NCBI GenBank assembly: GCA_965215115.1
Contig: OZ244050.1
Span: 4,526,001-4,590,000 of the forward strand
Direction of reading: 5' to 3'
Source of the DNA: CALDTK01 sp965215115
GTDB taxonomy: Bacteria; Bacteroidota; Bacteroidia; Chitinophagales; Saprospiraceae
DNA: 64,000 bases
The notes below the pieces were generated by a model. That model ran no database searches. It saw only the letters and a list, made by a program, of their open reading frames with translations, and was not told the origin of the DNA. Below are positions 51,597 through 59,316 of this stretch, one piece after another. How positions within the stretch are numbered: position 1 is the first letter of the stretch; every line of letters starts with the position of its first letter. The translations under genes and the position numbers were made by a program.

Positions 51597-52945
51597 GCCT
51601 CACGCCCCTCCTCCCCCTGCCCCACCACAATACTCGGCGCCAGCGCCTCCGCGCCGGGGGCGGCGTTCATCTGGCGCAACAACTCGTCCCGCTCCCGCTC
51701 GAACGCCTCCATCAGCTCCTTCGGCAAGGGATTGGCGCGCGGGAGGTCGATCTTGAGGTGATTGACCTGCTTGCCGTCCTTCCAGAACCGAAAACATACG
51801 TGCGGACCGGTCGAGAGACCCGTACTGCCGACGTACCCGATCACGTCCCCCTGCTGCACGCGGTCGCCGACGCGCAGGCCCTTGGCGTGACCGCGCATGT
51901 GGAGGTACTGCGTCGCGTGACGCGCGTCGTGCTCGATCTTGACGAAGTTGCCGTTGCCGCTCGAACGGCTCACCGCGACCACGGTGCCGTCGGCGACGGC
52001 CAGGATGGGCCGCCCGTAGGGCGCGGCGTAGTCCGTGCCGTAGTGCGGGCGGCGGTAGCGCAGGATCGGGTGGAGGCGGTCGAGGTTGTAGGCACTCGAC
52101 ACCCGCGAACCTTTCACCGGGTTGAGCAGGTACCCACGGGCCATGCTCTCGCCGGCGAGATCGTAAAAGCCGTTGATCCCGGCTTCGGGACGCGCGAAGT
52201 GCATCGCGACGATGTCCTTGCCGCGGTGACGCAGACGCACCATCCGGACGCGCCCTTCGCCCTTCTCCTCGCCGGCCACGAGCTTGCGCTCGTAGACCAT
52301 GTCGAAGCGGTCGTTCTTGTCGAGCTTGTTGAGCGCAATCGAGGACTCGATCGCACGCGTCACACCGTGGGCAACGCGGTTGGAGTAGCCCGCGCCGTTG
52401 ACCGCCGCCCAGAGCGAGGACTCGATGTTGGCGTGGCCGACCAGCAACTCCGTGGTGACCTCCTCGGCGTGGATGCGGACCTCGCCGGTCGTGAAGTCGA
52501 AGACGACCTGCTCGTAGTCGTTGGCCTCGTACACGAGGTAGTCCGGCAATTCCCGACCGCCACTCAGGAAGGCGGTTAGCTTGCGACCCGCGATGAGCTT
52601 GTGCTCGTCGAGGATCGACAGGCCGTTGATCATCAGGTTGGCCTTGATCGCCTCGTCGTCGCTGAACTCCTCGATGAGTTCCGACAAGGTCATCCCGCGC
52701 TCGACCTCGGTGGCGACGATGGCGTCGAAGCGCTCCTGCTCGAGGCCGAACTTCATCGTCGGCACCACGAGCGTGAGGGAGCCGAGGGCTTCGTTGTGGT
52801 CAGGGGTCGAGGACTGGAGGCCGCCGGCGGCGAGGACCGTGAGGCCGGCGGAGAGGAGGGCGAAGCCGAAGCTCCGAATGGCTTTAGTACTGATCACGTG
52901 TGTCGTTTCCCTGCGTTCGTTCGCGTTTGCGAGGGCCGCGAACAT
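51593..52945 (-). CDS. M23-family peptidoglycan endopeptidase with LysM/OapA-like region
   Basis: A periplasmic peptidase of about 450 residues. The LytM active site is visible: PHYGTDYAAPYGRPI (HxxxD), then YLHMRGHAKGLRVGDRVQQGDVIGYVGSTGLSTGPHVCFRFWKDGKQVN, with the H-x-H-type ligands YLHM and GPHVCF. The N-terminal half has a signal-like helix (FALLSAGLTVLAAGG), and an OapA/LysM-like stretch (MTLSELIEEFSDDEAIKANLMINGL). The start is either ATG 52945 or GTG 52897; the latter would follow a TATATGTTCG promoter-like box. Confidence 0.88.
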   Translation of the reverse strand: MFAALANANERRETTHVISTKAIRSFGFALLSAGLTVLAAGGLQSSTPDHNEALGSLTLVVPTMKFGLEQERFDAIVATEVERGMTLSELIEEFSDDEAIKANLMINGLSILDEHKLIAGRKLTAFLSGGRELPDYLVYEANDYEQVVFDFTTGEVRIHAEEVTTELLVGHANIESSLWAAVNGAGYSNRVAHGVTRAIESSIALNKLDKNDRFDMVYERKLVAGEEKGEGRVRMVRLRHRGKDIVAMHFARPEAGINGFYDLAGESMARGYLLNPVKGSRVSSAYNLDRLHPILRYRRPHYGTDYAAPYGRPILAVADGTVVAVSRSSGNGNFVKIEHDARHATQYLHMRGHAKGLRVGDRVQQGDVIGYVGSTGLSTGPHVCFRFWKDGKQVNHLKIDLPRANPLPKELMEAFERERDELLRQMNAAPGAEALAPSIVVGQGEEGREA

Positions 52946-52951
52946 ATAATT

Positions 52952-52973
52952 TTGTTCACGGACCTGTGAACAA
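52952..52973. promoter_or_regulatory. Palindromic operator-like site upstream of the M23 gene
   Basis: TTGTTCAC and GTGAACAA form a perfect 8-base inverted repeat with a 6-base spacer, immediately upstream of the promoter-like TATATGTTCG of the peptidase gene. The size and symmetry suit a dimeric regulator. Confidence 0.5.
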
Positions 52974-53112
52974 TCTTTCGCAGTTCGACGCAAGAATGGG
53001 ACCAACGCCGCCTGTTTTGCTGATAATCAACTAGTTACGACGGTACTTTTTAACCGGTAGCGTGGAGAATAGTAGATCGTAACCCTACCTTGACATTGAC
53101 CGTAACCGGCAC

Positions 53113-53811
53113 TCATGCGATTTCCGCCTGAAGCTGCCGCACGAAGTCGACCACGCCCCTGGTGGCCGGCGCAGCGATGATGCGGGCGCGGGGCCGGTCT
53201 AGCAGTTCGACGCTCACGGCGGGCTGGGGGTCGACGTAGGTCACGCTCGCCTCGGGCGGCGCACAGGCCAGCAGGCCGGCCGCTGGGTAAACCTGTAGGC
53301 TCGTCCCGACGATCAGCACGTAGTTCGCCTGCGACACGAGTTCGCACGCCTCCTCGATCGCGGGGACGGCCTCCCCGAACCATACGATGTGTGGCCGCAG
53401 CCTCGACCCCGCCGGGCAGCGATCCTGCGCCCCCATCGGCCCGTCCCAGTCGATCACATACGTCTCGTCCCTCGTGGAGCGGGCCTTACGCAGTTCGCCG
53501 TGGAGGTGCAGCACCTGCGTCGACCCGGCCCGCTCGTGCAGGTCGTCTACGTTTTGCGTAATGATGATCGTTTTGACGAAAGTCTCCGCCTCCGCAAGAG
53601 CCACGTGGGCCGCGTTCGGCGCCACGGTAGCCAACTGCGCGCGGCGCGCATTGTAAAACGCGGTGACCAGGTCCGGGTCGCGGGCCCAACCGGCGGGCGT
53701 CGCCACGTCCTGTATGGAGTGATTCTCCCACAGCCCGTCGTGGTCGCGGAAGGTCTTCACGCCGGACTCCGCGGAGACGCCGGCGCCACTGAGGACGACG
53801 AGGGTTTTCAT
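53113..53811 (-). CDS. Sirtuin, NAD-dependent deacylase (CobB-like)
   Basis: NAD-consuming protein deacylase, 232 residues. Landmarks are LSGAGVSAESGVKTFRDHDGLW, IITQNVDDLHERAGS with the catalytic-histidine strand LHLHGEL, PHIVWFGEAVP and VLIVGTSLQVYPAAGL. The usual zinc-finger cysteines are missing: only one lies in the region DRCPAGSRLRPH, so this is a zinc-less bacterial form. A hairpin-word copy encodes TFVKT. The start (MKTLVVL) overlaps the stop of nnrD by four bases. Confidence 0.88.
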   Translation of the reverse strand: MKTLVVLSGAGVSAESGVKTFRDHDGLWENHSIQDVATPAGWARDPDLVTAFYNARRAQLATVAPNAAHVALAEAETFVKTIIITQNVDDLHERAGSTQVLHLHGELRKARSTRDETYVIDWDGPMGAQDRCPAGSRLRPHIVWFGEAVPAIEEACELVSQANYVLIVGTSLQVYPAAGLLACAPPEASVTYVDPQPAVSVELLDRPRARIIAAPATRGVVDFVRQLQAEIA

Positions 53812-55340
53812 ACGCGCCCAAGGTATTGCGCGAGGTCGCCGGCGAGCAAGGCCCGCTCGCCGAACTCCGCCGCGGCCAAGTCTCCGGCGGCCGCGTGGAG
53901 GTACACCCCGAGGCGGGCGGCGTCCCAGGTCGAGAGCCCGCGCGCGAGCTGTGCGCCGATCACGCCGCTGAGCACGTCGCCCATGCCGCCGGAGCCCATG
54001 CCGGGGTTGCCGTGGTAGTAGTTGACGAGCGGGGGCGTGGCGGCTTTCGCCAAAACCGTGCACTGGTCCTTCAGCACGAGCACCGCCTCCGGGCGTTGCA
54101 ACGACGCTACGTACGCCTGCGCCGCCGTCGCTCTTTCGTGACCGGCCGTCGTTCGGTTGACCAGGCGCGCGAACTCCCCGGGGTGCGGCGTCAGCACGGC
54201 GCGCTGGGGGAGTTTTGCCGAAAGGCCACCATCCGCGGCCAGCAGGTTGAGCGCGTCCGCATCGACGACGGTCGGTTGTTCGTCGACCGCATCGAAGAGC
54301 TCCCGCAAGAAGGCTGCCGTCTCAGGTGCGCGACCGATGCCCGGGCCCACGACGATGGCATCGTAGCGCGCCAGGTCCGGCACGGCGCTCAGGCAGTCGG
54401 CCCGCGGATCGGTAAGGGTCATGGCCTCCGGCAAACCCGTCTGCATGTAGGCCTCCAGCGCCTCGGGGACGTAAAACGTGACGAGTCCAGCCCCGGCCCG
54501 GTAGGCGCCGCGGCCCGCCAGCAGCGCCGCCCCTGCGTGTCCGCGGCTCCCGGCCACGACCAGCACGTGGCCCCAGGTGCCCTTGTGGGTGAAGCGGGGT
54601 CGCGGTCGCAGGAAGGCACCAAGGTTGTCACGCGTGATGAGCCGGGGCGACATCGCGTCGGCCAGGGCGGGCACCTCCCCCGCGGCGCACAGGCCGATGT
54701 CCAGCACCGCGACCTCGCCCCAGGCCGGCCCCGTGTCCCACAACAGCGCACTGTACTTGATCGCCCCGAAGGTGTAGGTACGCGTGGCCCGGACGCACGG
54801 CCACTCCGGGTGCCGGCCGTCGATCGATTGGCCACTCGGCACGTCGACGCTGACCACCGGGACGGCCATCGCGTTGACGGTCTCGACGGTTTTGGCGAAA
54901 GCCCCACCCAGCGCACGCGACGTGCCCACGCCGAGCAGGCCATCGACGACGACCTGGGCGGAAGAGTCGCTCGGGTACGCCTCGTTGCGGTAGATATTAG
55001 CATTCCCGTGCTCTTCGAGCATTTGCCACATTTGCCGTAGGTCGGGCGTGCCGGGGCTTTCGCCAAAACGGTAGGCGCGCACGGTGTACCCGAGCAGGCC
55101 CAGTTCGCCGGCGATCCCCGCGCCATCGCCCCCGTTGTTGCCGGGCCCAACGAGCACGTCGACGCGCCCGAACTGGCCCAGTGGGAAGTCGACCACGAAG
55201 CGCTCAACGAACGCGTCCACGGCGCGCGCCATGAGCTCGAAGGAAGTAATGCCCTGCGCCTTGATCGTCGCCGCATCCCACCCGCGGACCTGTGCAGGGT
55301 CGGTGATGACGGTGTCGGGGTGATGGGGGCGGTTGGGCAT
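53808..55340 (-). CDS. nnrD: Bifunctional NAD(P)H-hydrate epimerase / dehydratase
   Basis: Repairs damaged NADH and NADPH hydrates. The 510-residue product is the fusion form. The N-terminal YjeF_N epimerase has VLVGPGNNGGDGAGIAGEL, VVDGLLGVGTSR and VSVDVPSGQSIDG. The C-terminal ADP/ATP-dependent dehydratase has THKGTWGHVLVVAGS, VVGPGIGRAPET, LTPHPGEFARL and NPGMGSGGMGDVLSGVIGA. Start ATG 55340. It carries four strict hairpin-word copies (55055, 54889, 54212, 54042), the highest density in the window. The four-base overlap with the sirtuin gene implies an operon; both act on NAD. Confidence 0.94.
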   Translation of the reverse strand: MPNRPHHPDTVITDPAQVRGWDAATIKAQGITSFELMARAVDAFVERFVVDFPLGQFGRVDVLVGPGNNGGDGAGIAGELGLLGYTVRAYRFGESPGTPDLRQMWQMLEEHGNANIYRNEAYPSDSSAQVVVDGLLGVGTSRALGGAFAKTVETVNAMAVPVVSVDVPSGQSIDGRHPEWPCVRATRTYTFGAIKYSALLWDTGPAWGEVAVLDIGLCAAGEVPALADAMSPRLITRDNLGAFLRPRPRFTHKGTWGHVLVVAGSRGHAGAALLAGRGAYRAGAGLVTFYVPEALEAYMQTGLPEAMTLTDPRADCLSAVPDLARYDAIVVGPGIGRAPETAAFLRELFDAVDEQPTVVDADALNLLAADGGLSAKLPQRAVLTPHPGEFARLVNRTTAGHERATAAQAYVASLQRPEAVLVLKDQCTVLAKAATPPLVNYYHGNPGMGSGGMGDVLSGVIGAQLARGLSTWDAARLGVYLHAAAGDLAAAEFGERALLAGDLAQYLGRV

Positions 55341-55456
55341 GATGAGGGGGTTGGGGTAAGGTAGGGGCACACAGGTGTTGGCGGGGGCGCTTTGGACGTG
55401 GTAGCGTGAGAAGGGGGAGGGAACCATTCTCTAAGTAGGCGAACCCGGCTGCACAG

Positions 55457-55724
55457 ACGCGCGCACAGCGGCCCGGCGAGACGGTGCACGAGCCGTGTTT
55501 GCCTGGCTCTGCCAGGTGCGGGCACGTCCAAAGCACCGCCACGTCCACCGGCTGTGGACCTGGCGGAGCCAGGCAAACACGGCCCGTCAAACGCGCGCAC
55601 GGCGGCCCGGCGAGACGGTGCACGAGCCGTGTTTGCCTGGCTCTGCCAGGTGCGGGCACCTCCAAAGCGCCGCCACGTCCACCGGCTGTGGACCTGGCGG
55701 AGCCAGGCAAACACGGCTCTACAT
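55457..55724. repeat. 134-bp tandem duplication containing inverted repeats
   Basis: Two units, 55457-55590 and 55591-55724, differ at only a few positions. Each holds a 26-base inverted repeat, GCCGTGTTTGCCTGGCTC..., at 55492-55517 against 55558-55583 with one mismatch, and the equivalent pair at 55626-55717. The arm matches the solo arm at 40449 and shares its first 14 bases with the ends of the 62.1-kb element. Confidence 0.88.
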
Positions 55725-55787
55725 ACGATACGCGCGCGCAGCCGTCCGTCACGCCCCCCCCCGTGCGTTCCACTCTAACTCAAAGCG

Positions 55788-55823
55788 CAAAACGGCCACG
55801 CGGGCTCAGTCCCGCGCGGCCGT
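55788..55823 (-). terminator. Terminator of glutamine synthetase
   Basis: On the minus strand ACGGCC-CGCGGG pairs with CCCGCG-GGCCGT around a short loop and runs into TTTT, 26 bases past the glutamine synthetase stop. Confidence 0.8.
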
Positions 55824-55848
55824 CTTACACCCTCACGCGAGTACCGCG

Positions 55849-56865
55849 CTAGCCTGCGCTCTTTACGGTCTTGATGATTCGCCCGGCGACCTTGTAGGGA
55901 TCGGCGGCGGAGTTGGGGCGGCGGTCTTCCAACCAACCTTTGTAGCCCTTCTCCACCGTTGCGATCGGGATGCGGATCGAGGCGCCGCGGTCGGAGATCC
56001 CGAACGAGAACTGGTCGATGGACTGGGTCTCGTGCTTGCCGGTGAGCCGCATGTGGTTGTCGTAGCCGTAGACCGCGATGTGCTCCTTGACCACGGGGCG
56101 GAACGCCTCGCAGACGCGGTCGTAGTCCTCCTTCTTGCCGCTCGTGCGCAGGAGCGAGTTGGAGAAGTTGGCGTGCATCCCGGAGCCGTTCCAGTCGGCC
56201 TCCATGCCGAGGGGCTTCGGGTGGTAGTTGACGTACACCCCGTAGCTCTCGCCGATGCGCTCGAGCAGGTAGCGCGCCACGTGGATGTGGTCGCCGGCGG
56301 CGCGGGCGCCCTTCGCGAAGCACTGGAACTCCCACTGCCCGGGGGCCACCTCGGCGTTGATGCCCTCGACGGCGATCCCGGCGTCGATCATGGCGTCGAG
56401 GTGCTCCTCGACCACCTCGCGCCCGAAGGCCCGCTGCGCGCCGACCCCGCAGTAGTACGGGCCCTGCGGACCGGGCTGCGGCCCGTCGGCCGGGAAGCCG
56501 AGCGGCAGGTCGGTCTCGTAGTCGTAGAGGAAGTACTCCTGCTCGAACCCGAACCAGAAGTCCTCGTCGTTGTCGTCGATCTTGGCGCGGCCGTTGGTCT
56601 CGTGGGGGGTCCCGTCGGCGTTCATGACCTCGGTCATGACGAGGTAGCCGTTCTTGCGCTGGGGGTCCGTGAAGACCGCCACGGGGCGCAGGATGCAGTC
56701 GGAGTTGCGGCCCTCGGCCTGGTTGGTGCTGGAGCCGTCGAAGCTCCAGTCGGGGAGGTCCTCGAGCTGTCCGCTGAAGTCGGCGAGGAGCTTCGTCTTC
56801 GAGCGAAGCTGCTGCATGTCGTCTGAGCCGTCGAGCCAGATGTACTCAAGTTTGCTAATGGCCAT
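55849..56865 (-). CDS. Glutamine synthetase, type II (eukaryote-like)
   Basis: ATP-dependent assimilation of ammonia into glutamine. The 338-residue size and phrases KLEYIWLDGSDDMQQLRSKTK, LPDWSFDGSSTNQAEG, FGFEQEYFL, EVAPGQWEFQCF, NYHPKPLGMEADWNGSGMHANFS and DRGASIRIPI mark the short GSII class, without the adenylylation loop of GSI. It is preceded by a long leader with a strong hairpin (56922-56957) and followed by a terminator, so it is probably monocistronic. Confidence 0.95.
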   Translation of the reverse strand: MAISKLEYIWLDGSDDMQQLRSKTKLLADFSGQLEDLPDWSFDGSSTNQAEGRNSDCILRPVAVFTDPQRKNGYLVMTEVMNADGTPHETNGRAKIDDNDEDFWFGFEQEYFLYDYETDLPLGFPADGPQPGPQGPYYCGVGAQRAFGREVVEEHLDAMIDAGIAVEGINAEVAPGQWEFQCFAKGARAAGDHIHVARYLLERIGESYGVYVNYHPKPLGMEADWNGSGMHANFSNSLLRTSGKKEDYDRVCEAFRPVVKEHIAVYGYDNHMRLTGKHETQSIDQFSFGISDRGASIRIPIATVEKGYKGWLEDRRPNSAADPYKVAGRIIKTVKSAG

Positions 56866-56921
56866 AAGAGTGGTTGTTTACGGTGAAGTTTGAAGGCGCA
56901 TCTGGTTAGGGCGATAACGAA

Positions 56922-56957
56922 GAACGGCCGGAGCGCTAGGGTACGCTCCGGCCGTTC
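56922..56957. promoter_or_regulatory. Strong hairpin in the glutamine synthetase leader region
   Basis: GAACGGCCGGAGCG at 56922-56935 and its exact reverse complement at 56944-56957 flank an 8-base loop, 57 bases upstream of the glutamine synthetase ATG. There is no T-run on either side and no gene ends here, so it is not an obvious terminator. It could be a leader attenuator or part of a small RNA. Confidence 0.55.
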
Positions 56958-57126
56958 GACGGCGAAAACCTCAGACACCACCCCCCGCCGTGTCGCAGTT
57001 GAACCGAAAGGCGAGGTAGGAGCGCTTGAAAAATTTCACAGCGGCAAACTTACACTTTCGCGGCCCGCCACCAAACCCGCTTGTCCACCGCGGCCCAATC
57101 CCCACGACCCATCACCCGCCTGGGGA

Positions 57127-57134
57127 TAACTTGG
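57127..57134 (+). promoter_or_regulatory. Putative -7 box (TAACTTGG)
   Basis: TAACTTGG ends six bases before the ATG at 57141, fitting the start-proximal promoter pattern and supporting that start over an earlier in-frame one. Confidence 0.5.
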
Positions 57135-57140
57135 CCGCCG

Positions 57141-59207
57141 ATGCCGCAGCGCTACCGATTATTACTCTGCCTCCTGCTCGCGACCCCGTGTATTGCCCTG
57201 GCGCAGGAAACGACGTTCTCGGAGCCCGTCGACTCGATCCCCGACGCCTCGCCCCTCACGGGCTTCGACACCGAGACCCAGAACGAGGTCGAGCAACTCG
57301 ACGACGGCTCCCTCGAGGACGAGAACGTCGAGGCCGGCGACCTGGAGCGCATCGCCGAGTCGCGCAACTACTACGCGAGCAACCCGATCGACCTCAACGC
57401 CGCGACCGCCGAGTCGCTCGATGACCTCAACCTACTCTCGCCGGCGCAGGTCGCGAGCATCCTCCGCTACCGCGAGCAGACCGGGGACTTCACCTCGGTA
57501 CTCGAACTGCAGGCCGTGGACCTGCTCACCGTCGATGAGGTGCGCCAACTGATGAAGTTCGTCACCGTGCGCCGCGGCGCCACCACCACGCTGAAGACCC
57601 TCGGCGATCGCTTCCGGGACGCGAGTGGTTTCGCGGCACTGCGGACCGGGTACGCGAGCACCACCGCCAATCGCGACCTCTGGCGAGGTCCGCCGGTGCC
57701 GGTGTACCTGCGGGTCCGGCAGACGGCCGGGCGCCAACTCTCGGTCGGGCTCGTCGTCGAGAACGACGCCGGCGAGCCCTACGGTGGGCCGGACAACAAG
57801 CTCGGCTTTGACTACGTGAGTGTCCACGCCTACGCCGACGAGTTGCCGGGGCGCATCAAGACCATCGCCCTCGGGGACTACGGCCTCAACTGGGGGCAGG
57901 GCCTGATCAACTACTCCGGCTTCGGGACGGGTAAGGGCGCCTTCGTGATGAACGTCCAGCGCAACGCCCGTTGGCTCATCCCGCACGCCTCCGTGACGGA
58001 AACGGGATTCTACCGCGGCGCGGCCACGGCCGTGCAGTTCGGGCCCGTCAAGGCGATGGCGATGGTGAGCCGGACCCGCCCCGACGGCGGCATCGACACG
58101 CTCGATGCACTCAGCGGTGAGTTCGAGTTCGCGTCCAACCGGCTCAGTGGTCTGCACCGTACCCCCAGCGAAATCGCGGGGCGCAACTCCAACACCGCCG
58201 TCTCACTCGGGGGCGCGGTGGGCGTCGAACAGAGCTGGGGGCGGGTCTCGGTGCACTACCTACAGCACCGCTTCGAGGTGCCGTTTGGGGCGAGCGACCG
58301 ACTCTACCAGCGCTTCAACCAGCGCGGGGACTTCCTCCAGAACGCGAGTCTCGCCTGGCAGACGTTCATCGGGAAGGTGAGCTGGTTCGGGGAGGCCGCC
58401 GTGGACGGCGGGCGCAACACCGCCGTCATCACGGGACTGCAGACGAGCCTTGACCGCCGCACCGACATCAGCATCGTGCTGCGGCGCTACGACACCGAGT
58501 ACCGCGCGTTGTACGGCAACGTGTTCGGCAACTCGCGCCGACCCGACACCGAGGAGGGCCTCTACATCGGTTCGCGGATGCAACTCGCGCCGGAGTGGAC
58601 GCTCCAGGGTTTCGTGGACGTGTACCGCCAACCCTTCGCCCGTTTTCGCGCAAGCCGCCCGAGCACCAACAGCGACGGCCTCCTGCGCCTCACCTACGAC
58701 AAGCGCCGCACCTACAACTTCTACGTCCAGGTGCGCCACCGCCGCGCCGAACGCGACGAACCGAGCGACGCCGCCGGCCCGATCCGGGTCTTGCTACCCT
58801 ACAACCGGACCTCCCTGCGGATCCAGGGCGAGGTCACGGCGAGCAAGCAGCTTTCCCTGCGCGCCCGCGTCGAGTACGCCCGCACCGAGGAGAGCGGCCG
58901 CGTCAGCGAGGGCACCGTCGTCTACCAGGACATTCTCTGGAAGCCCGCCGACCTACCCTTCTCCATCACGGGCCGCGTGGCGCTCATCAATACGGACGAC
59001 TACGACAGCCGCATCTACGCCTTCGAGAATGACCTCCTGTACCGCTTCCGCATCCCGGCCTACTACGGGGAGGGGACGCGCAGCTACCTCAACTTCCGCT
59101 ACCGCGTCGACCGGCGACTCACCGCCGAGCTGAGGGGGGCCCTGGGGCGACGCAAAGGCGCTCCCGACCAGACCGAGGTCACGACGCAGTTTCGGTATAC
59201 ATTTTAG
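57141..59207 (+). CDS. Helix-hairpin-helix outer-membrane beta-barrel protein
   Basis: A 688-residue protein: signal peptide (LLLCLLLATPCIALAQ), an acidic linker, a ComEA-like helix-hairpin-helix segment (IDLNAATAESLDDLNLLSPAQVASILRYREQTGDF, about residues 75-115; then VDLLTVDEVRQL), and a long barrel of alternating strands ending in TEVTTQFRYTF, with the terminal aromatic typical of outer-membrane proteins. This HHH-barrel architecture is widespread in Bacteroidota with no established role; DNA binding or uptake is a reasonable guess because the HHH domain would face the periplasm. Confidence 0.8.
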   Translation: MPQRYRLLLCLLLATPCIALAQETTFSEPVDSIPDASPLTGFDTETQNEVEQLDDGSLEDENVEAGDLERIAESRNYYASNPIDLNAATAESLDDLNLLSPAQVASILRYREQTGDFTSVLELQAVDLLTVDEVRQLMKFVTVRRGATTTLKTLGDRFRDASGFAALRTGYASTTANRDLWRGPPVPVYLRVRQTAGRQLSVGLVVENDAGEPYGGPDNKLGFDYVSVHAYADELPGRIKTIALGDYGLNWGQGLINYSGFGTGKGAFVMNVQRNARWLIPHASVTETGFYRGAATAVQFGPVKAMAMVSRTRPDGGIDTLDALSGEFEFASNRLSGLHRTPSEIAGRNSNTAVSLGGAVGVEQSWGRVSVHYLQHRFEVPFGASDRLYQRFNQRGDFLQNASLAWQTFIGKVSWFGEAAVDGGRNTAVITGLQTSLDRRTDISIVLRRYDTEYRALYGNVFGNSRRPDTEEGLYIGSRMQLAPEWTLQGFVDVYRQPFARFRASRPSTNSDGLLRLTYDKRRTYNFYVQVRHRRAERDEPSDAAGPIRVLLPYNRTSLRIQGEVTASKQLSLRARVEYARTEESGRVSEGTVVYQDILWKPADLPFSITGRVALINTDDYDSRIYAFENDLLYRFRIPAYYGEGTRSYLNFRYRVDRRLTAELRGALGRRKGAPDQTEVTTQFRYTF

Positions 59208-59211
59208 CTTA

Positions 59212-59303
59212 GGACACGAAGATCACGAAGAAGACACGAGGTCCACGAAGCTGGGTGGCGCTGGTTTCGTGCGCCTCGTGTCTTCCTCGTGCGCCTCGTG
59301 TCC
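59212..59303. terminator. Long imperfect hairpin between convergent genes
   Basis: GGACACGA at 59212 and TCGTGTCC at 59303 bound a long, interrupted inverted repeat (AAGACACGAGG against CCTCGTGTCTT inside), built from the CACGAAGA-type word. It lies between two convergent stops and may act as a two-way terminator; the word is also typical of intergenic repeats in other genomes. Confidence 0.6.
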
Positions 59304-59316
59304 GATCATCCGTGTC

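Larger units (their letters stand above)
55341..55848. other. 508-bp intergenic stretch dominated by repeats
   Basis: It separates nnrD from glutamine synthetase on the same strand and holds no gene. A degenerate copy of the 62.1-kb terminal repeat (three mismatches) is at 55428-55449, a tandem repeat at 55457-55724, and a terminator at 55788-55823. Confidence 0.6.

Noticed and set aside
55457..55724. CRISPR array
   Set aside because: There are only two 134-base units with internal inverted repeats, no short regular repeat-spacer pattern and no cas genes.
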